In this document: in pieces, positions 9,178-18,096 of the stretch
Numbering within the stretch: position 1 is the stretch's first letter
How the letters are laid out: the number at the start of each line of letters is the position of its first letter
NCBI RefSeq assembly: GCF_011578045.1
Contig: NZ_CP049801.1
Coordinates: forward strand, 1,178,001-1,242,000
Source: Acinetobacter shaoyimingii
GTDB taxonomy: Bacteria; Pseudomonadota; Gammaproteobacteria; Pseudomonadales; Moraxellaceae
Reading direction: 5' to 3'
DNA: 64,000 bases
Notes under the pieces: generated by a model
Seen by the model: only the letters and a program-made list of their open reading frames with translations
What the model was told of the DNA's origin: nothing
Databases searched by the model: none
Program-made: the position numbers and the translations under genes

Positions 9178-12027
9178 TTATTGCATCACTTTTTGATTCA
9201 AAAATTCAGTACTTTGTGTAGAGTTCAATGGTTTTGAAAAATAATAACCTTGAAAAAAGTCACAGCCACGTTGTTGTAGGTATTCAATTTGTTCAAACGT
9301 TTCAACACCTTCTGCAACCAAGCTCAAACCGAGTGCTTTACCCATTGCAATAATGGCATTTACGATCGCTTCATCTTTGCTTTTACCAATTTTTGAAATG
9401 AAAGATTTGTCTATTTTTAATGTATTAATCGGATAATCGGTTAGATAGGCTAGTGAAGAATAGCCGGTACCAAAATCATCCAGTGCGATTTCAATACCAC
9501 GTTCTTTAATTTTATTCAGCAGTTCGATGACTTCTTCAGATTTATTGACTAAAGAGGATTCCGTTAATTCAAGCTCAATAGATTGTGGTGCAACATCATA
9601 AGTTGAGAGTGCTAGATTGATATCGTCCATCAGCTGTCCACGGTGAATCTGTTGTGCGACAACATTGACTGAAATTCTAATATCTTGGAAACCTAATTGT
9701 TGCCATTCGTGAATTTGCTTACATGCTTTAAGCATCACATATTGACCAATTTCAGAAATTAAACTGCTTTCTTCAGCAATGGGTAAAAATGCATCAGGTT
9801 GAATGACACCATAATCTGGATGTGACCATCGAATCAACGCTTCAAATCCATGAACGCTCATGTCTCTAGCTGAAATTTTCGGCTGATAATAAACTTCCAG
9901 ATCATCATTTTTAATGGCTTGACGTAAGTCCCGTTCCAGATGAATGTCATTTTCAAATATAGAATTGGATTTATTGTCATAATAATAAATGGTGTTACCA
10001 CCCAATTTCTTTGCTTCGACCAAAGCAATTTCAGCATGATTGTTGAGACTACTGATTTGACGACCATGTTCTGGGAATAATGCGATACCCATTGATATAG
10101 ATATAGTGTGTTCTTGACCAAAAATGTTAAATGGTTTTTGCAATACGGACATGAGCTCTTCAGCTTTTTGGCCGATAAAATTATGCTGAGAGCCGAGGTT
10201 ATAAATCAGCGCAAAATCATCATTGTTTAAATAAGCAATCAATAAGGCGTCAAATGACGTTTGTTTTAAGCGTTTAGAAAATTGTTTTAGTAGCTCGTCG
10301 CCAGCCTGATTATTTAAAAATTCATTGAAGTTACGGAAACGATCAATATTAATTCGGATAATTGCAAAGTGGTTAATGGGACCTGACTTACTTACTAAAA
10401 GCTGATGAAGATGTAAATTGAAATACACACGGTTTGGTAAATCTGTCAGCAAATTATAGTTTTCAAGATAAGCCAAACGTTGTTCATGTTTAATTCTTTC
10501 GGTCAAATCTGTAATGACGCCAATATAATTAATAATTTTACTGTTGTCATCGCGGACAGCATTGATATGTAACCATAAAGTCAGATGTTTACCCGAAATA
10601 AATTGTTCTTGAACTTCAGCATCATATTCACCATGTAAGATCACCTGTTGTGAGATCTCTGCATGTTTATTGCTGATTTCAAAAATGGTGTTTGACGTTA
10701 AATCGAATAAATGCTTTCCTAAAATCTGTTCATTGGGTATATCCACCAACTTACTAAAAAAAGGATTTACTTCAATAAAACATAAGTTGTTGTCTAAAAC
10801 GAAAACACCTTGCTCAACTTGATTAAAGACATTGGCGGCTAATTTGAGTTGTTCTTGATCTTTAATTTCTTGTTCAATATCTCGATGTATACCCACCATG
10901 CGCAGTGGTTTATGGGTTATCGGATCACGAGCAATGACTTTTCCAATGTCTTCAATCCAACACCATTGATTATTTTTTAAAATTCTATACGTTGCTTCAA
11001 AGCGTTCGCTAAAGCCACGTAAATGCCTACGCATTAATTTATTGTATTCAGGCTTATCTTCAGGATGTATGAGTAAATTAATTTGTTCAAGATTATTGTC
11101 ATACTGAATCACACGAACTTCTGTTTTTTTACTTGATAGTTCAACCGTTCGTTTTTCAATGTTCCATAACCAAGAACTGATGCCCGCAGTTTCATGGGCA
11201 AAATCTAAATTTGCTTGATGATTTTCAAGACGATCATTAATTTGGTTAATATGATAAGTACGTTCTTTGACCTTTTGTTCTAGTAATTGATTATGCATTT
11301 GCAGGTCATTTTCAATGCCTTTGCATTTATCGATTTCTTGCTCTAATTGTTGTTGTAATAAACTTGACTCATCGAGATGAATTTTCGACTGTCGAAGGTA
11401 AAATTGATTATGGATATTCAGTAGATTCAGTCTGCGATGAATCCTATGTGTCAAAATCGCGCTAATAAATACAATGGTGAACCAGACATAAAAGAGGTAG
11501 TTGTAAACATGCGGTACATTGGACGCAAAAATGATTTTAGCAAGAATGACCGGCAAGATTGACGGTATAAACATATAGATGAAATATCTCAATCGCTGCG
11601 TGAGATATACAATACCGATAATATAAATACTGGAAGTCATGAGGCTGGAAAGTAGCACATGAATACCGGTGATTTCACTGTTTTCAACCATTAAATAATG
11701 GTTGATAATGAGTACACCAATACCAATACTTGAGCCAATTGTTAGACAAAGTAACTGACACCATGCATCCAAATTAAGTGGCGTGATTTTTTTAGAATAA
11801 ATAAATTTACGCGTTAAAATACAACTAATTACCACAATAACCATGTTGAAAAACATCCAGATATTGTAGTGATTAGAAGAATAGTCATAAAAAAGATGAT
11901 ACATGACAATGTTAAATAAACTTGCCACGAAGACCCACATCAGAAAATAACGTAAATGCTGTGCAGCACGTTTTATCTGTGATGTACTTAAACTTTCCGT
12001 AATAAGTTCATCTTGAATGTCACTCAT
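9178..12027 (-). CDS. Membrane-bound PAS-GGDEF-EAL protein, probable c-di-GMP phosphodiesterase with degenerate GGDEF
   Basis: A 949-residue signalling protein. About six N-terminal membrane helices (residues about 27-195) are followed by a coiled coil (about 215-275), two PAS/PAC modules (about 280-390 and 395-505), a GGDEF-fold domain (about 515-675) and an EAL domain (about 690-940). The GGDEF signature reads NNDDF (in YLNNDDFALIY, near residue 600), so cyclase activity is unlikely. The EAL domain keeps EALIRW, the DDFGTGYSSLAYL loop and the TLKIDKSFI strand, so c-di-GMP hydrolysis is likely. By analogy with related proteins the degenerate domain may bind GTP and regulate the EAL domain; that is inference. 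It has its own transcription unit. Confidence 0.88.
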   Translation of the reverse strand: MSDIQDELITESLSTSQIKRAAQHLRYFLMWVFVASLFNIVMYHLFYDYSSNHYNIWMFFNMVIVVISCILTRKFIYSKKITPLNLDAWCQLLCLTIGSSIGIGVLIINHYLMVENSEITGIHVLLSSLMTSSIYIIGIVYLTQRLRYFIYMFIPSILPVILAKIIFASNVPHVYNYLFYVWFTIVFISAILTHRIHRRLNLLNIHNQFYLRQSKIHLDESSLLQQQLEQEIDKCKGIENDLQMHNQLLEQKVKERTYHINQINDRLENHQANLDFAHETAGISSWLWNIEKRTVELSSKKTEVRVIQYDNNLEQINLLIHPEDKPEYNKLMRRHLRGFSERFEATYRILKNNQWCWIEDIGKVIARDPITHKPLRMVGIHRDIEQEIKDQEQLKLAANVFNQVEQGVFVLDNNLCFIEVNPFFSKLVDIPNEQILGKHLFDLTSNTIFEISNKHAEISQQVILHGEYDAEVQEQFISGKHLTLWLHINAVRDDNSKIINYIGVITDLTERIKHEQRLAYLENYNLLTDLPNRVYFNLHLHQLLVSKSGPINHFAIIRINIDRFRNFNEFLNNQAGDELLKQFSKRLKQTSFDALLIAYLNNDDFALIYNLGSQHNFIGQKAEELMSVLQKPFNIFGQEHTISISMGIALFPEHGRQISSLNNHAEIALVEAKKLGGNTIYYYDNKSNSIFENDIHLERDLRQAIKNDDLEVYYQPKISARDMSVHGFEALIRWSHPDYGVIQPDAFLPIAEESSLISEIGQYVMLKACKQIHEWQQLGFQDIRISVNVVAQQIHRGQLMDDINLALSTYDVAPQSIELELTESSLVNKSEEVIELLNKIKERGIEIALDDFGTGYSSLAYLTDYPINTLKIDKSFISKIGKSKDEAIVNAIIAMGKALGLSLVAEGVETFEQIEYLQQRGCDFFQGYYFSKPLNSTQSTEFLNQKVMQ

Positions 12028-12184
12028 AGATTAGAGATACCTATTCATCATAAATTGTAATAATTATTAGAATAATTTCTTAATACTATTATTTATAAAC
12101 TGAAAAATATTGCTTAAATAAAATACTTTGAAACCATGTAAAAATCAATAAGTTTTGTGATGAAGTATACACTTTATTGGTTTT

Positions 12185-12901
12185 TTAACTGTGAATGCAG
12201 TAGTTTAAAATGGATAGTGCAACAACAGGAGCGGTCTCAGTTCGTAAAACTCGCTCTCCAATACACCAATTTTTAAAACCTTTTTTATTTGAATAATTAA
12301 TTTCATCTTCACTTAGTCCACCTTCGGGACCAATGAGTAAAGTAATCTCTTTTGTTACATGTTCTGTGATATTTAATGATTCTTTGTTGGGTGCAAGAAC
12401 CAGTTTGGTTTCTGGTAAGGCTGTATCCAACCATTCATTTAAACTGAGTGGTGCTAATATTTTTGGCACAATATTCATACCACATTGTTCACACGCAGCA
12501 ATTGCAATACCTTGCCAGTGATCAATTTTCTTTTGATCACGATCGTATTTTAAACGCATTTCACAGCGTTCAGAAGTTAACAGTTGAATTTCTGACACAC
12601 CTAGCTCAACGGCTTTTTGAATTGCATAATCCATACGATCACCTTTACTCATCACTTGTCCAAGTAAGACATGAAATGCAGGTGTACGATTATCTGGATT
12701 AAAGCTTTCAACCATGACGGTTGCAGATTTTTTTTGAACATCGCTGAGAGACACTTGATATTCACCCCCTTGGCCATTGAATAACGTGGCACTTTCACCG
12801 ACTTGAGCACGTAAAACTTTCACCCAATGGTGAAATACTGTTTCCGTTAACTCAACATGCGTATTGACTGTTAAATCAGCTTCAATAAAAAAACGCGGCA
12901 T
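12185..12901 (-). CDS. rsmE: 16S rRNA (uracil(1498)-N(3))-methyltransferase RsmE
   Basis: A SPOUT-class methyltransferase that methylates N3 of U1498 in 16S rRNA on the 30S subunit using S-adenosylmethionine. The 238 residues match the family length (about 243). The N-terminal PUA-like domain starts MPRFFIEADL; the SAM-binding trefoil knot is visible as LLIGPEGGLSEDEI (about residues 187-200) and LRTETAPVVALSILNY (about 218-233). It lies 49 nt downstream of metF on the same strand and may be read from the ahcY-metF transcript. Confidence 0.93.
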   Translation of the reverse strand: MPRFFIEADLTVNTHVELTETVFHHWVKVLRAQVGESATLFNGQGGEYQVSLSDVQKKSATVMVESFNPDNRTPAFHVLLGQVMSKGDRMDYAIQKAVELGVSEIQLLTSERCEMRLKYDRDQKKIDHWQGIAIAACEQCGMNIVPKILAPLSLNEWLDTALPETKLVLAPNKESLNITEHVTKEITLLIGPEGGLSEDEINYSNKKGFKNWCIGERVLRTETAPVVALSILNYCIHS

Positions 12902-12950
12902 GTGGTTGTACTCTCAAAAATCGGTGAATAGGGGGATTTACAAATGTTAC

Positions 12951-13787
12951 TTATGCAAGACCAAGGTCAAGTACAAGTTGGCGATTTGGCTCAGTGTGGT
13001 TCATGGTGTAGAAATGCAAACTTGGTGCACCACCTGCAATGAGGCGTTCACAGAGTTTAACCACAACTTCATGACCAAAAGCCTTAATGCTTGCTGAGTC
13101 ATCACCATAAGTTGCCAGTTGCTTACGAATCCAACGTGGGATTTCAGCACCTGTACCATCCGCAAAACGAATTAAATTGCTGGCATTGGTGATAGGCATA
13201 ATGCCTGGTGCAACAGGAATATCAATGCCTTCTTTTTGAATGCGTTCAACAAAATAGAAATAGGCATCTGGATTGAAGAAGAATTGCGTCAATGCCGCAT
13301 TTGCACCTGCTTTGACTTTAGTGACAAAGTTTTGAATGTCTTTATCAAAGCTTTCAGATTGAGGATGCATTTCTGGATATGCAGCGACTTCAATATGGAA
13401 GTGATCCCCTGAGTGCTGACGTATAAATGAAACTAAATCAGATGCATATGGTAATTCACCTAAGCCCACTTGACCTGAAGGTAAGTCACCACGAAGCGCA
13501 ACAATACGATCAATCCCTTGAGATTTATACAAATCTAAAAGTTCAGCAATTCGTGCTTTATCATCACCAATACAAGACAGGTGAGGGGCAACGGGCGTAC
13601 CTTTACCATTAAAATCATGGATTGCAGATAAAGTACGTTCACGTGTTGAACCACCTGCACCATAAGTCACAGAAAAAAATTCTGGGTTTAAAAGTTGTAA
13701 TTCTTGGTGAACAACTTTTAATTTTTCCGCACCTGCATCAGTTTTGGTTGGGAAAAACTCAAACGAGATAGGAATACGTTTTGACAT
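12951..13787 (-). CDS. metF: 5,10-methylenetetrahydrofolate reductase MetF
   Basis: This FAD enzyme reduces 5,10-methylene-THF to 5-methyl-THF, the methyl donor for methionine synthesis. The 278-residue TIM-barrel protein shows the opening ISFEFFPTKT with the catalytic Glu, SVTYGAGGSTRERT, the ALRGD segment and TQFFFNPDAYF. It lies downstream of ahcY on the same strand, consistent with joint control of the methyl cycle: ahcY removes SAH and releases homocysteine, and metF supplies the methyl group to remethylate it. An intervening hairpin element (13824-13971) could reduce read-through. AAGGA precedes the ATG. Confidence 0.94.
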   Translation of the reverse strand: MSKRIPISFEFFPTKTDAGAEKLKVVHQELQLLNPEFFSVTYGAGGSTRERTLSAIHDFNGKGTPVAPHLSCIGDDKARIAELLDLYKSQGIDRIVALRGDLPSGQVGLGELPYASDLVSFIRQHSGDHFHIEVAAYPEMHPQSESFDKDIQNFVTKVKAGANAALTQFFFNPDAYFYFVERIQKEGIDIPVAPGIMPITNASNLIRFADGTGAEIPRWIRKQLATYGDDSASIKAFGHEVVVKLCERLIAGGAPSLHFYTMNHTEPNRQLVLDLGLA

Positions 13788-13823
13788 GATTAAATCCTTT
13801 TTTATAAATACTTTTTCTTCACC

Positions 13824-13971
13824 CTCTCCCTGGCATCTCCCAAAGGGAGAGGCGTATTCATTACTGAATCACACAGGGCTTTGACTCAAATATCTCACAT
13901 GCCCAAAATAAATTTTTACATGCAAATGGCTTGAGCGATTCACCCCATCCCTCTGAGAGAGGGATGGGGTG
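13824..13971. repeat. Paired REP-like inverted repeats between ahcY and metF
   Basis: Two GC-rich hairpins stand out in AT-rich DNA. The first is at 13836-13850 (TCTCCC aaa GGGAGA, with a further CTCTCCC at 13824). The second is a 14-bp perfect stem with a 3-nt loop at 13941-13971, beginning CACCCCATCCCTCT. The pattern of C-rich and G-rich arms ending in gtgaggg resembles extragenic repeats seen in many proteobacteria. The second hairpin starts 9 nt after the ahcY stop and may also act as an attenuator before metF. Confidence 0.6.
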
Positions 13972-13979
13972 AGGGCTAA

Positions 13980-15362
13980 TTAGTATTTATAAGGTTCAGC
14001 CTTGAAAGGACCTTCAACTTGAACGCCAAGGTAGTCTGCTTGTTCTTGAGTTAAAGTCGTTAACACACCGCCGAAACCAGCAACCATTGCTGCAGCAACT
14101 TCTTCGTCTAATTTCTTAGGAATAAGTTCAACACGGATTTTTGCTGCTTTTTGATCTTCAGGAAGATCAGCAAATTTTTCAGCGAACAAGTGCATTTGAC
14201 CCAATACTTGGTTAGCAAAAGAACCATCCATGATACGTGATGGGTGACCCGTTGCATTACCAAGATTCACTAAACGGCCTTCAGATAAAAGGATTAAATA
14301 ATCATTTTCGTTTTCTGAACGATACACTTGGTGGACTTGAGGTTTTACTTCTACCCACTTGTAACCACGTAAGTAGTTGGTGTCGATTTCAGTGTCAAAG
14401 TGACCGATGTTACAAACAACTGCACCTGCTTTTAATGTGTCTAACATTGCAGCATCACAAACGTGGTAGTTACCTGTTGTTGTTACGATCAAGTCAGTAT
14501 TTTGAAGAAGATCTAAGTTAATGTCTTCTTTTTTACCTGTTTGTACGCCATTTTTGTATGGAGCAACAACTTCGTAACCGTCCATGCATGCTTGCATTGC
14601 ACAGATTGGATCAACTTCAGTTACACGTACAATCATTCCTTCTTGACGAAGAGACTGAGCAGAACCTTTACCTACGTCACCATAACCGATTACAAGCGCA
14701 CGACGACCAGATAACAACATATCTGTACCACGTTTGATCGCATCATTAAGTGAGTGACGGCAACCGTATTTGTTGTCGTTTTTAGACTTAGTTACAGAGT
14801 CATTTACGTTAATCGCAGGAACTTTTAAAGTACCGTCACGGTGCATTTCGTAAAGACGTTGAACACCTGTTGTTGTTTCTTCTGTAATACCGTGGATTTT
14901 TGCAATGACTTCAGGGTATTTTTCATGAACAAGCGCAGTTAAATCACCGCCATCATCCAAAATCATGTTGGCATCCCAAGGTGTGCCATTGACATTGATT
15001 TGTTGTTCAAGACACCACATGTATTCTTCTTCAGTTTCGCCTTTCCAAGCAAATACTGGAATACCTGCAGCAGCAATAGCCGCAGCAGCGTGATCTTGAG
15101 TTGAGAAGATGTTGCAAGATGTCCAACGAACTTCTGCGCCCAATTCAACTAGCGTTTCGATTAAAACAGCAGTTTGAATGGTCATGTGGATACAGCCGAG
15201 AATTTTCGCGCCTGCAAGTGGTTTTGCTGCTGAATAGCGTTTACGTAGACCCATCAAAGCTGGCATTTCAGCTTCAGCAAGTTTAATTTCTTTACGGCCG
15301 TAGTCAGCAAGTGAAATATCGGCAACTTTATAATCAGTAAATGAAGCATTAACCGCGTTCAT
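13980..15362 (-). CDS. ahcY: Adenosylhomocysteinase (S-adenosyl-L-homocysteine hydrolase)
   Basis: This cytosolic NAD-dependent enzyme splits SAH into adenosine and homocysteine, relieving product inhibition of methyltransferases. The sequence shows [16 protein letters not shown] (substrate domain), the Rossmann motif GYGDVGKG and the C-terminal end PFKAEPYKY, in which the Lys-Tyr-COOH tail completes the neighbouring NAD site in the tetramer. The ATG at 15362 (460 residues) is preferred over the GTG at 15365 because AAGGAG is then spaced 6 nt from the start. It is transcribed from a good promoter through an SAH riboswitch, with metF downstream. Confidence 0.96.
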   Translation of the reverse strand: MNAVNASFTDYKVADISLADYGRKEIKLAEAEMPALMGLRKRYSAAKPLAGAKILGCIHMTIQTAVLIETLVELGAEVRWTSCNIFSTQDHAAAAIAAAGIPVFAWKGETEEEYMWCLEQQINVNGTPWDANMILDDGGDLTALVHEKYPEVIAKIHGITEETTTGVQRLYEMHRDGTLKVPAINVNDSVTKSKNDNKYGCRHSLNDAIKRGTDMLLSGRRALVIGYGDVGKGSAQSLRQEGMIVRVTEVDPICAMQACMDGYEVVAPYKNGVQTGKKEDINLDLLQNTDLIVTTTGNYHVCDAAMLDTLKAGAVVCNIGHFDTEIDTNYLRGYKWVEVKPQVHQVYRSENENDYLILLSEGRLVNLGNATGHPSRIMDGSFANQVLGQMHLFAEKFADLPEDQKAAKIRVELIPKKLDEEVAAAMVAGFGGVLTTLTQEQADYLGVQVEGPFKAEPYKY

Positions 15363-15402
15363 CACGATCTCCTTATAGAAAAAAATAATTGATCATTATG
15401 TT

Positions 15403-15510
15403 CGCGGATGCCGTTGTTGATGAGTCAGAAAGAGCCACCGAATCGTCGAGCCTAGCGATCTTACATTTAGTGCCTGTAAGAAAGTCGCAGCATCCCTCGA
15501 CTAGTGGGGT
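15403..15510 (-). ncRNA. S-adenosylhomocysteine (SAH) riboswitch upstream of ahcY
   Basis: Read on the minus strand, the leader contains GTCGAGGGATGCTGCGAC (rc of 15484-15501), AGGCTCGAC (rc of 15445-15453) and AACGGCATCC (rc of 15406-15415). GGATGC pairs with GCATCC and GTCGAG pairs with CTCGAC, and the order and conserved bases match the SAH riboswitch motif known upstream of ahcY in Proteobacteria. Members of this class switch expression on when SAH accumulates. The 3' end is about 40 nt before the ahcY start, so control by ribosome binding site access is possible; no terminator is obvious. Confidence 0.88.
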
Positions 15511-15539
15511 ATTGTACTTGGAAAATTATTGGTTTCCAA
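15511..15539 (-). promoter_or_regulatory. ahcY: Sigma-70 promoter for the ahcY riboswitch leader
   Basis: On the minus strand, TTGGAA (rc of 15534-15539) and TACAAT (rc of 15511-15516) are spaced by 17 bp. A start about 7 nt downstream would place the transcript's 5' end just at the riboswitch, which supports both calls. Confidence 0.75.
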
Positions 15540-15607
15540 TCTGAATTTGATTAATATATAACTGATCCATTTCTAAATAAAATTAAATCAATAAAAGCGG
15601 TATCGTA

Positions 15608-15907
15608 ATGATAAGAAAATTATATCTAATGGGATTTTTACTTTTTTCAACTCAGATGACTTTTGCTAGAAAAGGGGATTTTTCACCACAAGATTTATTT
15701 TTCCTTCCTCTAATGTTGATTGGAGTTTTTGTTTTATTTAAATTTTCAGCAGTTATTGAAAAATATACGAAAGATTTGAGTATCTTACTCAAGATAATTA
15801 TAAAAGGGGTTTGTTTTCTTTTATTCATTGGGATAATCATACTTGTCATTATTGGGATGGGGTTAATTTTTGAATATATTCCAGAAAAATGGTCAATGTT
15901 GTTCTAA
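15608..15907 (+). CDS. Small membrane protein of unknown function
   Basis: I do not recognise this 99-residue protein. It has an N-terminal signal-like helix (MIRKLYLMGFLLFSTQMTFA), then DFSPQDLFFLPL and two more hydrophobic helices (about residues 30-46 and 61-88) separated by a charged stretch. It is AT-rich, like its downstream neighbours. It stands 46 nt upstream of the DUF4424 gene on the same strand and may be co-transcribed. An inner membrane location is likely. Confidence 0.6.
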   Translation: MIRKLYLMGFLLFSTQMTFARKGDFSPQDLFFLPLMLIGVFVLFKFSAVIEKYTKDLSILLKIIIKGVCFLLFIGIIILVIIGMGLIFEYIPEKWSMLF

Positions 15908-15953
15908 TTAAATTTGATAGCAAGCTTGGTTAAATAATAAGGATAGATAATAA

Positions 15954-16919
15954 ATGAAAAATTATGCTGTATTGATTGCGTCAAGTCTTGTTGTAATGCT
16001 TGCCCATGCCAATGACTCGACAGGGTATGTATCTACCAATGGAATTGAATACTTAAAAAGTAAAGATATTCAAATGTACAGTGAAGACCTGTTTATTAGT
16101 AAAAAAAACATTAAGGTTGATTATCAGTTTAAAAATTTAAGTACTCAAGATGTGACCGAAACGATTCTTTTTCCATTACCAAAAGTCGAAAGTTTTACAG
16201 ATTCTGATTTTGCAGATACAGCAAAACTCATCAAAAGTTTTAAAGTGTGGATAGATGGAAAACCTATTCAGACTGAAATACATGTTCGTTCCTTTATGCC
16301 GCCGTTAAAAAAAGATGGTGAAATTGATTGGCATGCAAAATGGATTGATGTGACAGATGAATTACGTGGTTGTGGTTTTTCTACAAAAGATTTACAAAGC
16401 CCATGGACACATAAATCACAGCGTACTGTGAGTACAGAAAAGTTTCTAGCATGTAAAAATACAAAAATTCAAAATTTACTCAAAGGTACAACAAAGTATG
16501 ATGAAGTAACTTGGTCATCCCAACTGATCTATAGTTGGAAGCAAACGTTTAAAGCTAATTCTACCACTCATGTTAAACACCAATATTCACCGTTAGTTGG
16601 GGGTTCAGTTGCATTTTCGGATGATTATGAAGGTAAAGATTATTGTATGGATGCAAATTTTAAAGCTGGAATAAAAAAGGCTAAGTTAGGACAAGCACCT
16701 TATGCTGCATTAGGATACATTCTAAAAACAGGGGCAAATTGGGCAAAACCGATTGAAAATTTTAAATTGACCATTGAGCGTGATGTAAATGAACTGGTTT
16801 CATTTTGTTGGGCAGGTAAAGTGAAAAAAATCAGCCCGACGCAATTTCAAATGGTTGAGAAAAATTTTGTACCTAAGCATGATTTGAACATTATTTTTGT
16901 GAAACCACGAACTATTTAA
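15954..16919 (+). CDS. DUF4424 family secreted protein
   Basis: A 321-residue exported protein. The signal peptide is about residues 1-19 (ending AHA, then NDSTGYVS). The body matches the DUF4424 pattern: an N-terminal NDST start, a YLKSKDIQMYSEDLFIS block, YQFKNLSTQDVTETILFPLP, and a later CW-containing strand (LVSFCWAGKV). Four further cysteines (in GCGF, ACKN and YCMD) suggest disulfides in the periplasm. The molecular function of DUF4424 is not known to me. It sits between a small membrane protein and an orphan DUF4917 gene in an AT-rich accessory stretch. Confidence 0.75.
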   Translation: MKNYAVLIASSLVVMLAHANDSTGYVSTNGIEYLKSKDIQMYSEDLFISKKNIKVDYQFKNLSTQDVTETILFPLPKVESFTDSDFADTAKLIKSFKVWIDGKPIQTEIHVRSFMPPLKKDGEIDWHAKWIDVTDELRGCGFSTKDLQSPWTHKSQRTVSTEKFLACKNTKIQNLLKGTTKYDEVTWSSQLIYSWKQTFKANSTTHVKHQYSPLVGGSVAFSDDYEGKDYCMDANFKAGIKKAKLGQAPYAALGYILKTGANWAKPIENFKLTIERDVNELVSFCWAGKVKKISPTQFQMVEKNFVPKHDLNIIFVKPRTI

Positions 16920-16920
16920 A

Positions 16921-16977
16921 AACTAATATAAGTTTATTACTAAAAATGTGATATTTCACTTGAAAATTATATTAGTT
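16921..16977. terminator. Imperfect long hairpin after the DUF4424 gene
   Basis: AACTAATATAA (16921-16931) is repeated in inverted form at 16967-16977. The loop holds a second small stem (GTGA/TCAC). It begins immediately after the DUF4424 stop codon and probably ends that transcript, although no strong T-run follows. Confidence 0.45.
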
Positions 16978-17036
16978 AAACTTTAAGATTGGGAGATGTT
17001 TCAATAAGCTTAATAAGAAAATTTAGGAACTAAAGT

Positions 17037-18062
17037 GTGATGAATAAGTTCGATTACCAAATCAAAGAATGGGCTGAAATTCAGCATAAATATAAGAATG
17101 GAAGCTTAGTTATTGGAAATGGTTCCAGTATTGCCTTGTACTCTGAGTTTGATTTTAGGTCATTAAAAGAAAAAGCCGAAAAATCAAAGTTTTTTAATAA
17201 TGAGATATCTGATCTTTTTAACGAGTTTGTTACATGTGATTTTGAGCTAATTCTTAGATTGGTGTGGCATGCGAAGCTAGTAAATAAGCATTTGCAAATA
17301 GATGATAAAAAAATTAATTCTGCTTATGAGAATATTAAAGAAGCTCTAATTAAAGTTGTAAGAGAAGTCCATTGTGAAAATACTGAAATTTCTAAACCGC
17401 AATATAAAGCATTATATAATTTTACAAAGCAATTTAAAACTATCGTTTCTTTAAATTATGATTTGATTCTTTATTGGATTTTAATGTATGGAAATGGTAT
17501 CAAAAAAGATGCACATATTTACAAAGACTGTTTTAACAAAGGTAAATTTGATTTTGATTGGACAAGATTTCGAGAATGCATTGGAACTCAAAAAGAAATT
17601 ACTTTAGTGTTTTATCAGCATGGTAATTTATCTGTTTTTAGAGATGTAGGCAATACTGAGCATAAACTTCAAAGAGGAGATTTTAAAAATTTATTAGATG
17701 TCATCACTGAAGAGTGGAAGGATGATAAAATACCGTTATTTGTTGCAGAAGGTACAGGTAATCAAAAACTAGAATCAATAAAAAGTAGTCCATATCTAAG
17801 TACAATATATTATGAGGTTTTACCAACTCTAATTTCTGATAATTCTAATCTGGTTATTTACGGGTGGGGTTTAGGAGATCAAGAATCACATTTAGTAAAT
17901 CAAATTTTTAAGAATAAAAATACATCTAATATTGCTATTTCAATATATTCTAAAAACCAAGAAGAATGTAATAGAATTTATAATTTAATCAACAAAATTG
18001 CTCCACATATAGAAATTGAATTCTTTGATAGTCAAAGCTCAGGTTGTTGGAATAATGTATAA
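17037..18062 (+). CDS. DUF4917 family protein, SIR2-like features
   Basis: A 341-residue soluble protein. The N-terminal SLVIGNGSSIAL (about residues 22-33) looks like a nucleotide-binding glycine loop. SLNYDLILYWIL (near residues 139-150), FYQHGNLSVF (about 192-201) and IYGWGLGDQESHL (about 273-285) follow the layout of SIR2-like NADase-type domains (N-Y-D, H-G, G-x-D) and of DUF4917. The sequence is markedly AT-rich with many Asn/Lys codons compared with housekeeping neighbours, which suggests horizontal acquisition. It stands alone between hairpins, without partner genes. Several SIR2-like families act in anti-phage defence; assigning that role here is inference. An alternative ATG follows one codon later. 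Confidence 0.65.
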   Translation: MMNKFDYQIKEWAEIQHKYKNGSLVIGNGSSIALYSEFDFRSLKEKAEKSKFFNNEISDLFNEFVTCDFELILRLVWHAKLVNKHLQIDDKKINSAYENIKEALIKVVREVHCENTEISKPQYKALYNFTKQFKTIVSLNYDLILYWILMYGNGIKKDAHIYKDCFNKGKFDFDWTRFRECIGTQKEITLVFYQHGNLSVFRDVGNTEHKLQRGDFKNLLDVITEEWKDDKIPLFVAEGTGNQKLESIKSSPYLSTIYYEVLPTLISDNSNLVIYGWGLGDQESHLVNQIFKNKNTSNIAISIYSKNQEECNRIYNLINKIAPHIEIEFFDSQSSGCWNNV

Positions 18063-18067
18063 GACTA

Positions 18068-18091
18068 TTAACCCATCTTTCGATGGGTTAA
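18068..18091. terminator. Bidirectional hairpin between the convergent DUF4917 and Sel1 genes
   Basis: TTAACCCATC (18068-18077), loop TTTC, GATGGGTTAA (18082-18091). It sits exactly between two convergent stop codons, so it likely serves both genes, although the T-runs are poor. Confidence 0.55.
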
Positions 18092-18096
18092 CTCAA

